Source of the DNA: Sporolactobacillus shoreicorticis
GTDB lineage: Bacteria; Bacillota; Bacilli; Bacillales; Sporolactobacillaceae
NCBI RefSeq assembly: GCF_024125445.1
Contig: NZ_JAMXWM010000027.1
Coordinates: 1-62,006 of the forward strand
Reading direction: 5' to 3'
Length of the DNA stretch: 62,006 bases
The translations under genes and the position numbers were made by a program. Shown here piece by piece: positions 17,436 to 26,682 of the stretch. The notes below the pieces were generated by a model, which worked only from the letters and a program-made list of their open reading frames with translations, was not told the DNA's origin and did no database searches. Each line of letters starts with the position of its first letter. Position 1 is the stretch's first letter.

Positions 17436-17510
17436 AAAAAGGCCGATAAATTTTGGAAAAGGACCGATAAATTGCTTAAAAGACCGATAAAATCCCGAGA
17501 GCCGCTCGGG
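17436..17510. repeat. CCGATAAA triplet repeat and minus-strand terminator
   Basis: CCGATAAA occurs at 17443, 17464 and 17484 in a roughly 20-21-base unit with A-rich linkers. Directly after it, CCCGAG (17494-17499) and CTCGGG (17505-17510) form a hairpin which, read on the minus strand, is followed by ATTTTATC and can terminate the glycosyltransferase transcript. Confidence 0.5.
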
Positions 17511-17548
17511 AGCATAATCTGAGTGTTATAAATTTACTGAATCAGGCC

Positions 17549-18733
17549 TTAGTTCAGTTTTTCCAACAGCTCCTTCAGATACCCGTCGGATCGAAAACGA
17601 TACAATGCGGTTTTTCGGGCACTCGCACCGAGCCGATGACGTAATTCCGGGCGAGTCGCGCAGCGCAGCAGTGCGTCGGTCAGGCGCGCATCGATGTTGC
17701 TCCCCGTTCGGACGACAAGTCCTGTTCCTGTGCCGATCAGTTCTGGGATAGCCCCGGCATTGGTTGTGATGACGGCTTTTCCGAGGATCATTGATTCGGC
17801 GATGGTTAGGCCAAACGCTTCATGACACAGTGACGGGAGGGCGACCATGTCGGCAATCGAGAGATACGCTGGCAATTCGCTATGATTGATGTAATCCATC
17901 AGCGAATAGGAGTCTGCTGGAAGTAAATCGAGTGTCGGCTGAATTTTCTTCTGATCTTTTTTATAGGGAAAGCTGCCAAGCAGCACTAAGTAGAGTGATG
18001 GTGTGACTTGTCGCGCACGCGCGAAGGCTTTTATCAGTTCCAGCACACCTTTTTCGAGATTCAGCCGTCCGTAATAGAGCACAACCGGGCGATTTTCCGG
18101 TATGCCGCACTGCTCGCGGATTCTGTTTGAGAAACGGTGATCAAAGGACGGTTTGAACAATGCGGTATCGATGCGATTGTAGAGGACACGGGCTTTCCAT
18201 TTGTCTTGCTCAGACGCGGCTGTTTGGACACGATTATTGATATAGCTGCTGACCGAGAGCACACGATCGCACATGTGAATGATTGAGCACGCCTCATAGT
18301 ACTCCTTATTCAGCGTATCGTTATGCAGATGCAGCGCAATGCACGTCTTGCTGCCAAGATGTCTGCGCAGCGATTTGATGAACTTTGGCCGATTTTCCAC
18401 GATAATCCAGTCGTAGCTGCGTCTTTCAAGTGCGCGAATGGTTCGTGACAAGAACACATGTGAATACATGGAAAGGCGGCACGTGTTCGAAACTCGATTC
18501 ATCATATGTCGCGCGTAATGGAACGGATCATCCTTGTTGATATAAAAGAAACGAGTGTGATTGATGCTGGTGCTTTGCTCCCGAGCGCAAGGATCGTCAA
18601 TAGAGTAGACGTCAAGTTCAGCCATCGGTTGTCGTTCATTATCCTGAATGAGCAGATCAACTAAGGTTTCTACTGCTCCTCCCTGAACGGCAGGTACCGG
18701 CCGTTTTTCCGTACAAATGATTGCAACTTTCAT
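17549..18733 (-). CDS. GT4-family glycosyltransferase
   Basis: About 394 residues, GT-B fold. The N-terminal MKVAIICTEKRPVPAVQGGA is a typical acceptor-domain start; VVLYYGRLNLEKGVLELIKA (about residues 204-223) and HEAFGLTIAESMILGKAVI (about 301-319, with the EX7E pattern) define the donor domain of family 4. It transfers a sugar from a nucleotide donor during cell-surface polysaccharide assembly. Start: ATG 18733 after GGAGGTAAGCTC; longer frames overlap the flippase gene and lack support. The stop of the flippase lies four bases upstream, so the pair is co-translated. It probably works with that flippase, separate from the main tua cluster. Confidence 0.88.
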   Translation of the reverse strand: MKVAIICTEKRPVPAVQGGAVETLVDLLIQDNERQPMAELDVYSIDDPCAREQSTSINHTRFFYINKDDPFHYARHMMNRVSNTCRLSMYSHVFLSRTIRALERRSYDWIIVENRPKFIKSLRRHLGSKTCIALHLHNDTLNKEYYEACSIIHMCDRVLSVSSYINNRVQTAASEQDKWKARVLYNRIDTALFKPSFDHRFSNRIREQCGIPENRPVVLYYGRLNLEKGVLELIKAFARARQVTPSLYLVLLGSFPYKKDQKKIQPTLDLLPADSYSLMDYINHSELPAYLSIADMVALPSLCHEAFGLTIAESMILGKAVITTNAGAIPELIGTGTGLVVRTGSNIDARLTDALLRCATRPELRHRLGASARKTALYRFRSDGYLKELLEKLN

Positions 18734-18737
18734 GAGC

Positions 18738-20147
18738 TTACCTCCGATTTGTTCTCGTTTTTTTCCAAAATACCCATAGCACGCGAATGGTACTGCGCTG
18801 AACAATGAGGATTAAGAGCAGTGAAAAAATGTTTGCGATGGTGAGCCATGGAACATCCATTAGGTTTATAAAAGCAGCGGCGAAAAGAATGAGAAAAACA
18901 ATGTAATGCTTCGTTACTGGGAGGCAAACCCAATGTTTTCCTGAGAAAAAAGTTCGCGCTGCAAAAAAGAAGAGAAACGCAACCGCTGTAGCAATAGCCG
19001 CACCTTTGGCGCCGAATGGTGGTACGAGAAGAATATCGAGTATAACCGCTGGAATCAGGGCACATAGGCCAACCCAAATGTTCAGATAACTTTTTTTGGA
19101 AAAAACAATGCCGAGGCAAGTGGTTTCACTTACGGTGTAGATGAGCGGCTGCATACATAAGAAACAGACAAGGTATTGTGCGCTGCTGTAGTGAGCAGAT
19201 AAAAGAAACACGATAATCCCTTTAAATAGGAAGATACCGGCTGCAAGCAGCGACATCGCGAGCAGAACGGTATCACTGACGATTTTAAAATAGGTGACGG
19301 GCCGATTCTCGGAATACCAGCGATAGGCGGTGGGGACCCAAAAACTGGTGAATCCGCTTTGAAACACGGAAAGAACGGCGGCAACTTTCAGTGTCGCAGA
19401 AAAAATGCCTATTTGATTAAAAGTGCTCCAAAGGCGAAGCGCGAGTCGGTCTAATCCACCGAGCAAACTGGAGAGCGAGGTCGCAATCACAATCGGCAAT
19501 CCAAAGGTGACAAGCGTTTTCAATAAAACGCGATCCATGGAGAATCCTTTTGGATTGAGCATCCTGCGGTAGCGCCAAAACAGCCAGGCATCACCAGTGA
19601 TTTGACCAAATACCGTGGCGTAGACAACGGTCAGAAAATCACGGCGAATGAAGAAGATGAAAAACAAAGTCAGTAGAAACACAGCTGATTTAGCCATGAT
19701 CGCCAGTAGGGAATACTCGAATGCTTTCTCGCGCATGCGCACGGAAAGCATGAGGAAGCGTTCCAAAACCATAAATAAAGTCATCACACCGAAAAGAATC
19801 GTAGGCAACGCTTCATCCGGGCGCCCGAACAGTAGCTGTGACAGGGGTCTGGGATGAAGCAGCGCAGCAAACAGGACAAGCAGTGCTAAGCCTAAAGGAA
19901 GCAGCAATGCATGTTGCAAAAGTTTCGTTTTATCGGATGCTCCATGATATTCTCGCGTGTAGGCCTGATCAACACCAAGAAAAAGAAACGTACCGACGAT
20001 TGTCTGAAACAGAAGAAACATGCTTGCTTTTCCATATTCGGCAGGATTAATGTAATAAGTAGTGAGGGGGATCGTCATGAATGAAATCAGTGCGCCGATG
20101 ACTGGTCCCATTGAAAAGCCGATTAATTTCTTAATTAATTTGTTCAT
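18738..20147 (-). CDS. TuaB-like polysaccharide flippase (Wzx/MOP superfamily)
   Basis: About 469 residues, nearly all hydrophobic, with a dozen or more predicted membrane spans. It is clearly paralogous to the flippase at 30908: both begin with a short basic stretch then GFSMGPVIGALISF / AFSIGPAGGALIAF, and share YYINPAEYGKASMF, LGVDQAYTREY and SYLNIWV. It should move undecaprenyl-linked sugar repeats across the membrane. The start is uncertain: ATG 20147 matches the paralogue, while a TTG at 20183 extends the frame by 12 codons; neither has a strong ribosome site. Pairs with the downstream glycosyltransferase, suggesting a second wall or exopolysaccharide product. Confidence 0.87.
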   Translation of the reverse strand: MNKLIKKLIGFSMGPVIGALISFMTIPLTTYYINPAEYGKASMFLLFQTIVGTFLFLGVDQAYTREYHGASDKTKLLQHALLLPLGLALLVLFAALLHPRPLSQLLFGRPDEALPTILFGVMTLFMVLERFLMLSVRMREKAFEYSLLAIMAKSAVFLLTLFFIFFIRRDFLTVVYATVFGQITGDAWLFWRYRRMLNPKGFSMDRVLLKTLVTFGLPIVIATSLSSLLGGLDRLALRLWSTFNQIGIFSATLKVAAVLSVFQSGFTSFWVPTAYRWYSENRPVTYFKIVSDTVLLAMSLLAAGIFLFKGIIVFLLSAHYSSAQYLVCFLCMQPLIYTVSETTCLGIVFSKKSYLNIWVGLCALIPAVILDILLVPPFGAKGAAIATAVAFLFFFAARTFFSGKHWVCLPVTKHYIVFLILFAAAFINLMDVPWLTIANIFSLLLILIVQRSTIRVLWVFWKKTRTNRR

Positions 20148-20408
20148 CACGTTTTCAACCGTTTCGTAGGCAGCTTCAGCCAAAAGTTATGATCTTAGTC
20201 TTTCATTTCCAACCATGTTTCATACAGGCGAAAATAAACAGCGGTGAAAGAGGGACTATTGCCTGTTAAATGAGAGAGACTTTCATTTATAAAAATACGC
20301 GAATCATGTATAGTAGAGTGTAGATTAGGATTCTTCGGATCGTTCGATGTCTTTTTCGCTTTCCCGAAAGAGACGGAAATTGCTGTTTAAGAAGGGTGGC
20401 GGGTCGTT

Positions 20409-22169
20409 TTGATAAATAAGAGACTTTTCCGTCTGACAAAAGGCGCAAGAAAATGGCTGTTTATCAGTGTGCTGAACAGTTATTTAAGTGCTGTTTTTTA
20501 TATGGCGAGTATGCTGCTTTTTGCTCTTTTACTGCAATCCATATTAATGGGACAGACTGCGCTTTGGCATGTACTTTTTGCGCTGCCGGTATTACTTGCA
20601 CTGCTTTTTGCTCGAATGCAGACGAATGGGCACATGGTTGCGGCCGCAGCGCGCTATTCGAATGCTGCGCGAAGTATGCTAAGGCGTCGGCTTTATGAAA
20701 AAGTATCGGAGCAGGAGATCCGTGACCGCGGCTCATTCTCTGCATCGGAACTTGCTCAAACAGCGGCAGGCGGTATTGATCAGCTGAGTGCTTATTTCGG
20801 CCGTTACATTCCTCAGGTATTCAGCACGATGCTAATCCCTCCGACCATTCTGCTTGTTCTTGGTGTATTCAATTGGGTCGTTGCACTTGTTCTTGTGCTC
20901 TGTGTTCCGCTGATTCCGCTTTCGATTCTTGTTATTCGTAAACTGGCTAAAGGACAGTCAAGGAAATACTGGCGTGCCTATGTGAGCTTAGGTGAGCGTT
21001 TTCTTGAAAATATTCGTGGTCTGACAACACTCAAGGTTTTTCAGATGGATGAAACGATTCATCGGGAAATGAATCAGAATGCTGAACGGTTTCGTACCTC
21101 GATCATGCAGGTACTCAGGGGTCAGCTCAATTCGATCACCGTCATGGACTTTATCGTATACGGCGGCTCGGGGGCCGGGATTGCGGCCGGTTTGATTCAG
21201 GCATCCCAAGGCAACCTTAACCTAGTCGGACTGATTCTCGTCCTGCTTTTGAGTACTGAGTTTTTTCTCCCGCTACGTTATCTTGGTTCGCTTTTTCATG
21301 TTGCGATGACTGGAGTGTCGGCTGCAGAACGACTTTTCCAATTTTTAGATCTTCCTGAAGAACAATATGGAGAGCAGAAATTATCTGCCACATCAAGCTA
21401 CAGAATTGAGGCGCACGAGCTCAGTTTTTCCTACGATGGAACGCGTCCCATTCTGCAATCGATTGATTTTGAAGCACAGACTGGAGAGCGGATTGCGCTT
21501 GTCGGCCAATCCGGCTCGGGGAAAAGCACCTTGCAGCGCTTGGTTTCAGGCTTGCTTCGAGGATATAAAGGAAGTTTGACAATTAATGGAAATGAATGGC
21601 GAGACCTTGATCCAGACAGTGTGTTTCAACAGGTCGGACTTATGTCCTCAGACAGCCGGTTATTTACGGCGACCTTGCGGGAAAATCTACGATTCGGTAA
21701 TCCGAATGCGGAAGATGCCGCGCTTATTGCCGCTTTAGAACGTGTTAATCTCAGATCTTTTTTTGATACGTTGAGCGGGGGGCTTGACACCGTGCTGACT
21801 GAGAATGGTGGCAACCTGTCCGGAGGCCAGAAACAACGGCTGATTATGGCTCGCCTTTTGCTGGCCGACCGGTCGATTTATCTTTTTGATGAAGCCACCT
21901 CGAATGTAGATGCGGACAGTGAAGAAATCATGCTTGATGTGATGCGCGCGCTTGCTCAAGAAAAGTTAGTGATTGTGATCGCTCACCGAATGTACTCCAT
22001 ACGCGATGCGGACCGCATTTATGTGCTGGATCGCGGCGCGATGGTTCAGTCTGGAACGCATGAAACACTGATCTCCGAGGAAGGTGCTTATAAACGGTTG
22101 GTCGAGGAAGAAGAAAAAATGGAAAAGGGTGTGTGTGCGGATGAGAAGAACGAGCTCGGCAGTCATTAA
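20409..22169 (+). CDS. CydD-like ABC exporter half-transporter
   Basis: 586 residues: six-span membrane domain (about 1-310) fused to an ATPase domain. Walker A GQSGSGKST (about 360-368), signature LSGGQKQR (about 470-477), Walker B IYLFDEATS and the His loop IAHRM. The membrane domain, including YVSLGERFLENIRGLTTLKVF-like sequence, resembles CydD, which with CydC exports cysteine/glutathione or heme-related compounds. No cytochrome bd genes are near, and an ECF importer follows. TTG 20409 lies 10 bases after AAGGGTGG. Its 3' end overlaps the next gene by 29 bases. Substrate unknown. Confidence 0.87.
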   Translation: MINKRLFRLTKGARKWLFISVLNSYLSAVFYMASMLLFALLLQSILMGQTALWHVLFALPVLLALLFARMQTNGHMVAAAARYSNAARSMLRRRLYEKVSEQEIRDRGSFSASELAQTAAGGIDQLSAYFGRYIPQVFSTMLIPPTILLVLGVFNWVVALVLVLCVPLIPLSILVIRKLAKGQSRKYWRAYVSLGERFLENIRGLTTLKVFQMDETIHREMNQNAERFRTSIMQVLRGQLNSITVMDFIVYGGSGAGIAAGLIQASQGNLNLVGLILVLLLSTEFFLPLRYLGSLFHVAMTGVSAAERLFQFLDLPEEQYGEQKLSATSSYRIEAHELSFSYDGTRPILQSIDFEAQTGERIALVGQSGSGKSTLQRLVSGLLRGYKGSLTINGNEWRDLDPDSVFQQVGLMSSDSRLFTATLRENLRFGNPNAEDAALIAALERVNLRSFFDTLSGGLDTVLTENGGNLSGGQKQRLIMARLLLADRSIYLFDEATSNVDADSEEIMLDVMRALAQEKLVIVIAHRMYSIRDADRIYVLDRGAMVQSGTHETLISEEGAYKRLVEEEEKMEKGVCADEKNELGSH

Positions 22170-23805
22170 ACTTCTTAAGTTGGCGGGTCCTTTGACGCCT
22201 ATGCTGCTCTTTTCCGCATTTTCGGGGGCAGTGAGCAGCTTGTCTGTGCCCGCGATCTTCTTGTTAGGTGCTTATGGAATCGAGAAGCTTTTGTATGGGA
22301 ATCCGCTCATTTTATGGAGTGTGTTCGGCGGCATGCTCGTACTTGCCTTAGTCCGCGGCGTATTTCGCTACACGGAACAGTACACCGGTCATTATGTCGC
22401 CTTTCGTTTGCTTGCGAAGTTGCGTGATCAGGTATTTACCGCGATGAGACGGCTTGCGCCTGCAAAATTGGAAGCAAGGAACAGCGGTGAACTGGTATCA
22501 ACGGTTACCGGTGACATCGAACTCATTGAAGTGTTTTACGCACACACGATCGGTCCGGTGTTAATCGGTGTGACGGTGTCGACAGTCATGACGATTGTTC
22601 TTTGGATGATTCATCCCGTTTTCGGCATGATTGGGCTGGCTGCTTATTTAACGCTCGGCTGCGTCATTCCGATCATCAATTATCAGCATGAAAAAGATAA
22701 AGGGACTGCGATGCGGCGAATTGCCGGCCAATTTCACCATTTGCAGCTCGATATTTTCTCCGGTATCCGCGATATTCGATTATTTGGACGGAAGAAGCTC
22801 TATGAGCAGAAACTAATGAACATGGAACAAGAATTGAGTCATGAAGAAATTCAACTAGGAAAAAACGCATTCTTTCTTCGGGGTCTCGGTGAGAGCGGGC
22901 TGCTGTTTTTTACTTTTGCCATTCTTTTTGCCGGTACCATTCTGGTTTCATCCGGAATCCTTGTCGGTTCGTCGGTTCTCTATGCAGCTATAGCTTTTTT
23001 TGCTTCATCCGCTCCGGTTCTTGCGTTAAATCAGCTCGGTAACGGACTTATTCCGGCATTCGCTGCCTGCCGCCGCGTTGTGCAGCTCATCGAAGAACTT
23101 CCGGCTGTGAAGGAGGCAGCAAGCGGTTATGAGCCGAGTACATTTGAAGACGTTGAACTTGGGCAGGTAGACTTCGGCTATGACGATCAACCCGAAATAC
23201 TGAAGGCCATTGACTTTCATTTAGACAAGGGCGATAAAATTGGTTTGTCAGGTGCAAGCGGATCTGGAAAAAGCACGTTGCTCAAACTGATCATGCGTTT
23301 CTGGGACCCGACTCATGGTGAAGTCATGCTGAATGGAGAGCCGATGACGCTGATTCAAACACGTGCACTGCGCGTGATCGAAGGCGCTTCGCTTCAGGAC
23401 GCCTTCCTGTTCAATCAATCCATTGCCGACAATATCCGAATCGGCAATCCGAATGCAACGGATGAAGAAGTGGCAACGGCAGCAGAACAGGTCAATCTGA
23501 AGCAGATGATTGACAGGCTTCCCCATGGTTTTGAAACGAAGGTCGGCGAGCTGGGAGATCGTCTGTCAACGGGTGAACGCCAACGGTTGGCCTTGGCGCG
23601 TTTGTTTGTGCGCGACAGTGATTTAATTCTGCTTGATGAACCGACAAGCAATGTTGATCGCTTGAATGAACACATGATTCTTCGCGCGCTGGATGAGCGA
23701 TTTGAGGGGAAATCAATGCTCATTGTGTCGCATCGACGCTCTGCGTTGAATCACACCGATGCGGTTTACGCTATGGAGCAGGGCAGATTAAAGAAAATCA
23801 GATAG
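22141..23805 (+). CDS. CydC-like ABC exporter half-transporter
   Basis: About 554 residues, partner of the preceding half-transporter. Membrane domain at 1-310, then ATPase domain with GASGSGKST (Walker A), LSTGERQRLAL (a signature that departs from LSGGQ), ILLDEPTSNV (Walker B) and VSHRR (His loop). The degenerate signature suggests asymmetric ATP sites, as seen in many heterodimeric exporters. ATG 22141 lies inside the end of the preceding gene; the longer frame from 22084 lacks a ribosome site. The ECF S-component gene starts 18 bases after its stop, so all five transport genes form one operon. Confidence 0.85.
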   Translation: MRRTSSAVIKLLKLAGPLTPMLLFSAFSGAVSSLSVPAIFLLGAYGIEKLLYGNPLILWSVFGGMLVLALVRGVFRYTEQYTGHYVAFRLLAKLRDQVFTAMRRLAPAKLEARNSGELVSTVTGDIELIEVFYAHTIGPVLIGVTVSTVMTIVLWMIHPVFGMIGLAAYLTLGCVIPIINYQHEKDKGTAMRRIAGQFHHLQLDIFSGIRDIRLFGRKKLYEQKLMNMEQELSHEEIQLGKNAFFLRGLGESGLLFFTFAILFAGTILVSSGILVGSSVLYAAIAFFASSAPVLALNQLGNGLIPAFAACRRVVQLIEELPAVKEAASGYEPSTFEDVELGQVDFGYDDQPEILKAIDFHLDKGDKIGLSGASGSGKSTLLKLIMRFWDPTHGEVMLNGEPMTLIQTRALRVIEGASLQDAFLFNQSIADNIRIGNPNATDEEVATAAEQVNLKQMIDRLPHGFETKVGELGDRLSTGERQRLALARLFVRDSDLILLDEPTSNVDRLNEHMILRALDERFEGKSMLIVSHRRSALNHTDAVYAMEQGRLKKIR

Positions 23806-23823
23806 ATAGGGATTGAGACATAT

Positions 23824-24444
23824 ATGAGGAAAAAATTTTTAGGCATACGTGATGTGGTTACCATTGCGATATTTACCGCGGCGATCATGATGATCGGAAG
23901 TGCACTTTCTAAGGTGTTCGGCGTCTTAAGCTTCTTGACCGCAGGAGGAGCTATTTTAGTTTCCGGGGCGGTTATTTCCTTTTTAACAGCGCCGCTGTTT
24001 TTGCTTATGGTTTTGAAAGTAGGTAAGCACGGGGCAATTTTTCTGCACAGTATTCTTTATGGGTTCATTTTTCTGCTCGCCGGTCTGCCGCATATGGTTA
24101 TTTTCTACGCTCTGGTCGGACTGATTGGCGAAGCGATGATGATGCCGCGCGGGAGCGGATATCGTCATGTGTTTCGGTCAGGGCTTGCCTGCAGCGTTTT
24201 TCTCAGTGTCAAATCGTTGCATCCGGCTGCCATACTATGGATCATCGGTAATTATAATCCGCAGGGCGTTCATGGATATACCGCAGCGCAAATTGCAAAG
24301 ATGATGGACATTTATTTCAATCCAATTACAGTGGGACTGATCTTTGTTCTGACCTTTGTCGGTTCTGCAATCGGCTCTTTTGCAGGAGCCAGGCTGTTGC
24401 GCAGGCATTTTGTTAAGTCGGGTATCCTGCAGATCAATGAGTAA
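23824..24444 (+). CDS. MptD/Trep_Strep-family ECF transporter S component
   Basis: 206 residues with five to six membrane spans. It matches the MptD or Trep_Strep group of putative ECF substrate-binding components, by the N-terminal DVVTIAIFTAAIMMIGS, HMVIFYALVGLIGE and the polar segment ending MPRGSGY. ECF S components bind a vitamin, metal or other micronutrient and couple to the shared T and A proteins; the substrate of this subfamily is not established to my knowledge. ATG 23824 comes directly after the CydC-like gene, and its last eight bases overlap the T-component gene. Confidence 0.8.
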   Translation: MRKKFLGIRDVVTIAIFTAAIMMIGSALSKVFGVLSFLTAGGAILVSGAVISFLTAPLFLLMVLKVGKHGAIFLHSILYGFIFLLAGLPHMVIFYALVGLIGEAMMMPRGSGYRHVFRSGLACSVFLSVKSLHPAAILWIIGNYNPQGVHGYTAAQIAKMMDIYFNPITVGLIFVLTFVGSAIGSFAGARLLRRHFVKSGILQINE

Positions 24445-25123
24445 ACCTTTAATTCTCGACCCTCGAACGAAGCTCGGCGTTGTTCTGGTTATCGGCTTTC
24501 TCATCTTTGGCTCAACCGTGACGCAGCTATTGCTTTTATTCTCGGTTACAGCCCTTTACGGATTTTTGAACGGTGTGCGAAGATCACTGCCCATTTACGT
24601 GCTGATTCTCTTACTCTATTTTCTTTCGGATTACTTTGCATCTGAGACACGGAATATACTTTTTGTCAGCCTTGCTTTTTTTTCCTATTTTATCGTTTGT
24701 TTTCTTCCTGCGCTACTTGCCGGCGAAGTGCTGGTACGTACGCCTGCCGGTCAGCTCATGTCTGCATTGACTGCCTGGCATCTTCCGAAAACGATAATTG
24801 TTGCCTTCTCGGTCAGTCTGCGCTTTGTGCCAATTGCCGGAATGGAGATACGATCTATTCATGAGGTCATGAAACAGCGCGGTGTTGCTTTTTTCAGCCG
24901 GACAGGCTGGCTTCATCCGTGGCGTGTCTTTGAGTGTGCACTTGTTCCGCTGATGATCCGATTGCTGAAAATTTCGGATGAATTAACGGCATCGGCGATC
25001 ACTCGCGGCGCGGAGGCTCCGATAAGACGAACATCGGTGCATGAGATTAAATTTCATTTCTGTGATTATGCGGTTATTCTGCTGCTTCTTATCCTGACTT
25101 TCGTTTTGTTGGTAAGGAGATAG
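24437..25123 (+). CDS. ECF transporter T component (EcfT)
   Basis: About 228 residues, CbiQ/EcfT-like membrane coupling protein. MSKPLILDPRTKLGVVL is the usual EcfT opening (DPRTKL), and the cytoplasmic helices contain the Ala-Arg-Gly-type motifs in ASAITRGAEAP, which contact the ATPase. Spans lie near residues 15-55, 60-80, 85-110 and at the C-terminus. The ATG at 24437 overlaps the stop of the S-component gene (ATGAGTAA), showing coupled translation. Ribosome site of the next gene lies at its 3' end. Confidence 0.87.
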   Translation: MSKPLILDPRTKLGVVLVIGFLIFGSTVTQLLLLFSVTALYGFLNGVRRSLPIYVLILLLYFLSDYFASETRNILFVSLAFFSYFIVCFLPALLAGEVLVRTPAGQLMSALTAWHLPKTIIVAFSVSLRFVPIAGMEIRSIHEVMKQRGVAFFSRTGWLHPWRVFECALVPLMIRLLKISDELTASAITRGAEAPIRRTSVHEIKFHFCDYAVILLLLILTFVLLVRR

Positions 25124-25126
25124 TCA

Positions 25127-26626
25127 ATGACGAATAAAAGGGCTGATCCGATGATTCAATTAAAAAATATTTATGTACGTTCGCGTCAAGAAGTGCCGAT
25201 TATCAATAACTTTTCCCTATCCGTGGCGTCTGGGGAACTGGTTGTACTGTCTGGACCCAGCGGAAGCGGCAAATCAACGATCATTCGCCTGATTAATGGA
25301 CTTGCCTATATGGATGAAGCGCTTGTCATTGAAGGTACGGCGGAGATGAACGGTCAGTCGATTGAAGCCATGGCTTCATGGGAACGTTCGGAGCGGGTGG
25401 GCAGTGTGTTTCAAGATCCGCGTAGTCAGTTTTTCACCTCTGTGGTGGGGGATGAACTCGCATTTTATTGTGAAAATTTCGGTATGAGACCGGAAACGAT
25501 AAAAAAACGCGTCCATCAGGCTGCCATTGAGCAAAAATTGATGACGCTGCTCGATCATCGGATCATGACTTTATCGAGCGGAGAAAAACAAAAAGTAGCC
25601 ATTGCTGCCGTTCGTGTTGCCCGTCAAACCATCTACGTGCTTGACGAACCTTCATCGAATCTGAATTTGGCGGCAACACTTCAGCTGGCCGACTTGCTTG
25701 GAAAATGGAAGGCGGCCGGTCATACAATTGTGCTGGCGGAGCATCGTCTCCACTATTTATCAGATTTGCTTGATCGAATGATTTATGTACGCGCCGGTCA
25801 AGCAATGCGCAGCTTCTCAAAGGAAGAACTGGTGATGCTGCCGGCTGAACAACTGGCTGAGTCAGGACTGAGACAGACACGTTTCATCTGGAGAGCGAGT
25901 AATAATCGCCGGACAATGCCGCAGAATATCCATCAAGTGAGCATTAATCAATTATCAATTAACGGATGGTCCGTTGGAGAAACGCTTTTACATGATCTTA
26001 CTTTTTCGATACGTTCCGGAGAAGTTGTGATGCTGACCGGTTCGAATGGGATTGGCAAGACAAGTCTCGCTCGCGTGCTCTGCGGCCTTTCCGGCAAGAG
26101 CGAGGGAACGATCATGATCGACGGCCGACCTGTTCCGCGCAGAAAAAGAAGTCAGCAAATCCGCTATGTCATGCAGGAAGCGGACTACCAGTTGTTTGGT
26201 CAGAGCGTGTGGGATGAACTGTTTATAGGAATTAAAGAGGACGATGTTCAAGTGCCGCGTGCACAGCAGCTTTTACGAGAACTCGATCTTTGGGCACTGC
26301 GCGATCGACATCCGTCCACACTTTCGGGGGGCGAGAAACAGCGGGTGACGCTAGCCGCTGCATTGATGAGTGCTGCACCGATCATTATCCTTGATGAACC
26401 GACTTCCGGACTTGATTGGCACAGCTTAGAAAAAGCAGCTGAATGCTTAAAAAGAGAGGCGGGAAAAGGGCGGATTTTTCTAGTCATTACGCATGATTAT
26501 GAATTGATTAGCCAGGCCGGTACGCGGTTGATCCATTTAAGGGATCGCGTCATCAGCGATGATTTCCTCTTAGATGAAAACTCCAGTGCCCGTGTTTTGG
26601 CCCTTTTAACCCAGGATGAACCATGA
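25127..26626 (+). CDS. ECF transporter ATPase, two ATPase domains fused (EcfA1-A2)
   Basis: 499 residues with two complete ABC ATPase domains in one chain. Domain 1: GPSGSGKST (about 44-52), LSSGEKQKVAI, IYVLDEPSSNL. Domain 2: GSNGIGKTS (about 305-313), LSGGEKQRVTL, IILDEPTSGLD, VITHDYE. Many ECF systems encode these as two genes; the fused form is seen in YkoD-type transporters. With the S and T proteins it completes an ECF importer. ATG 25127 follows AAGGAG, which overlaps the EcfT stop region. It is the last transport gene of the operon, with a small unknown gene 57 bases on. Confidence 0.9.
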   Translation: MTNKRADPMIQLKNIYVRSRQEVPIINNFSLSVASGELVVLSGPSGSGKSTIIRLINGLAYMDEALVIEGTAEMNGQSIEAMASWERSERVGSVFQDPRSQFFTSVVGDELAFYCENFGMRPETIKKRVHQAAIEQKLMTLLDHRIMTLSSGEKQKVAIAAVRVARQTIYVLDEPSSNLNLAATLQLADLLGKWKAAGHTIVLAEHRLHYLSDLLDRMIYVRAGQAMRSFSKEELVMLPAEQLAESGLRQTRFIWRASNNRRTMPQNIHQVSINQLSINGWSVGETLLHDLTFSIRSGEVVMLTGSNGIGKTSLARVLCGLSGKSEGTIMIDGRPVPRRKRSQQIRYVMQEADYQLFGQSVWDELFIGIKEDDVQVPRAQQLLRELDLWALRDRHPSTLSGGEKQRVTLAAALMSAAPIIILDEPTSGLDWHSLEKAAECLKREAGKGRIFLVITHDYELISQAGTRLIHLRDRVISDDFLLDENSSARVLALLTQDEP

Positions 26627-26682
26627 CATGGAAAGCTTATTTTAGGGAACGATACAAAAAATAGAGATAAGGGAGGGAAATC

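Noticed and set aside
20409-23805. Classical CydDC of a cytochrome bd operon
   Set aside because: No cydA or cydB nearby and the downstream genes are ECF transporter components.
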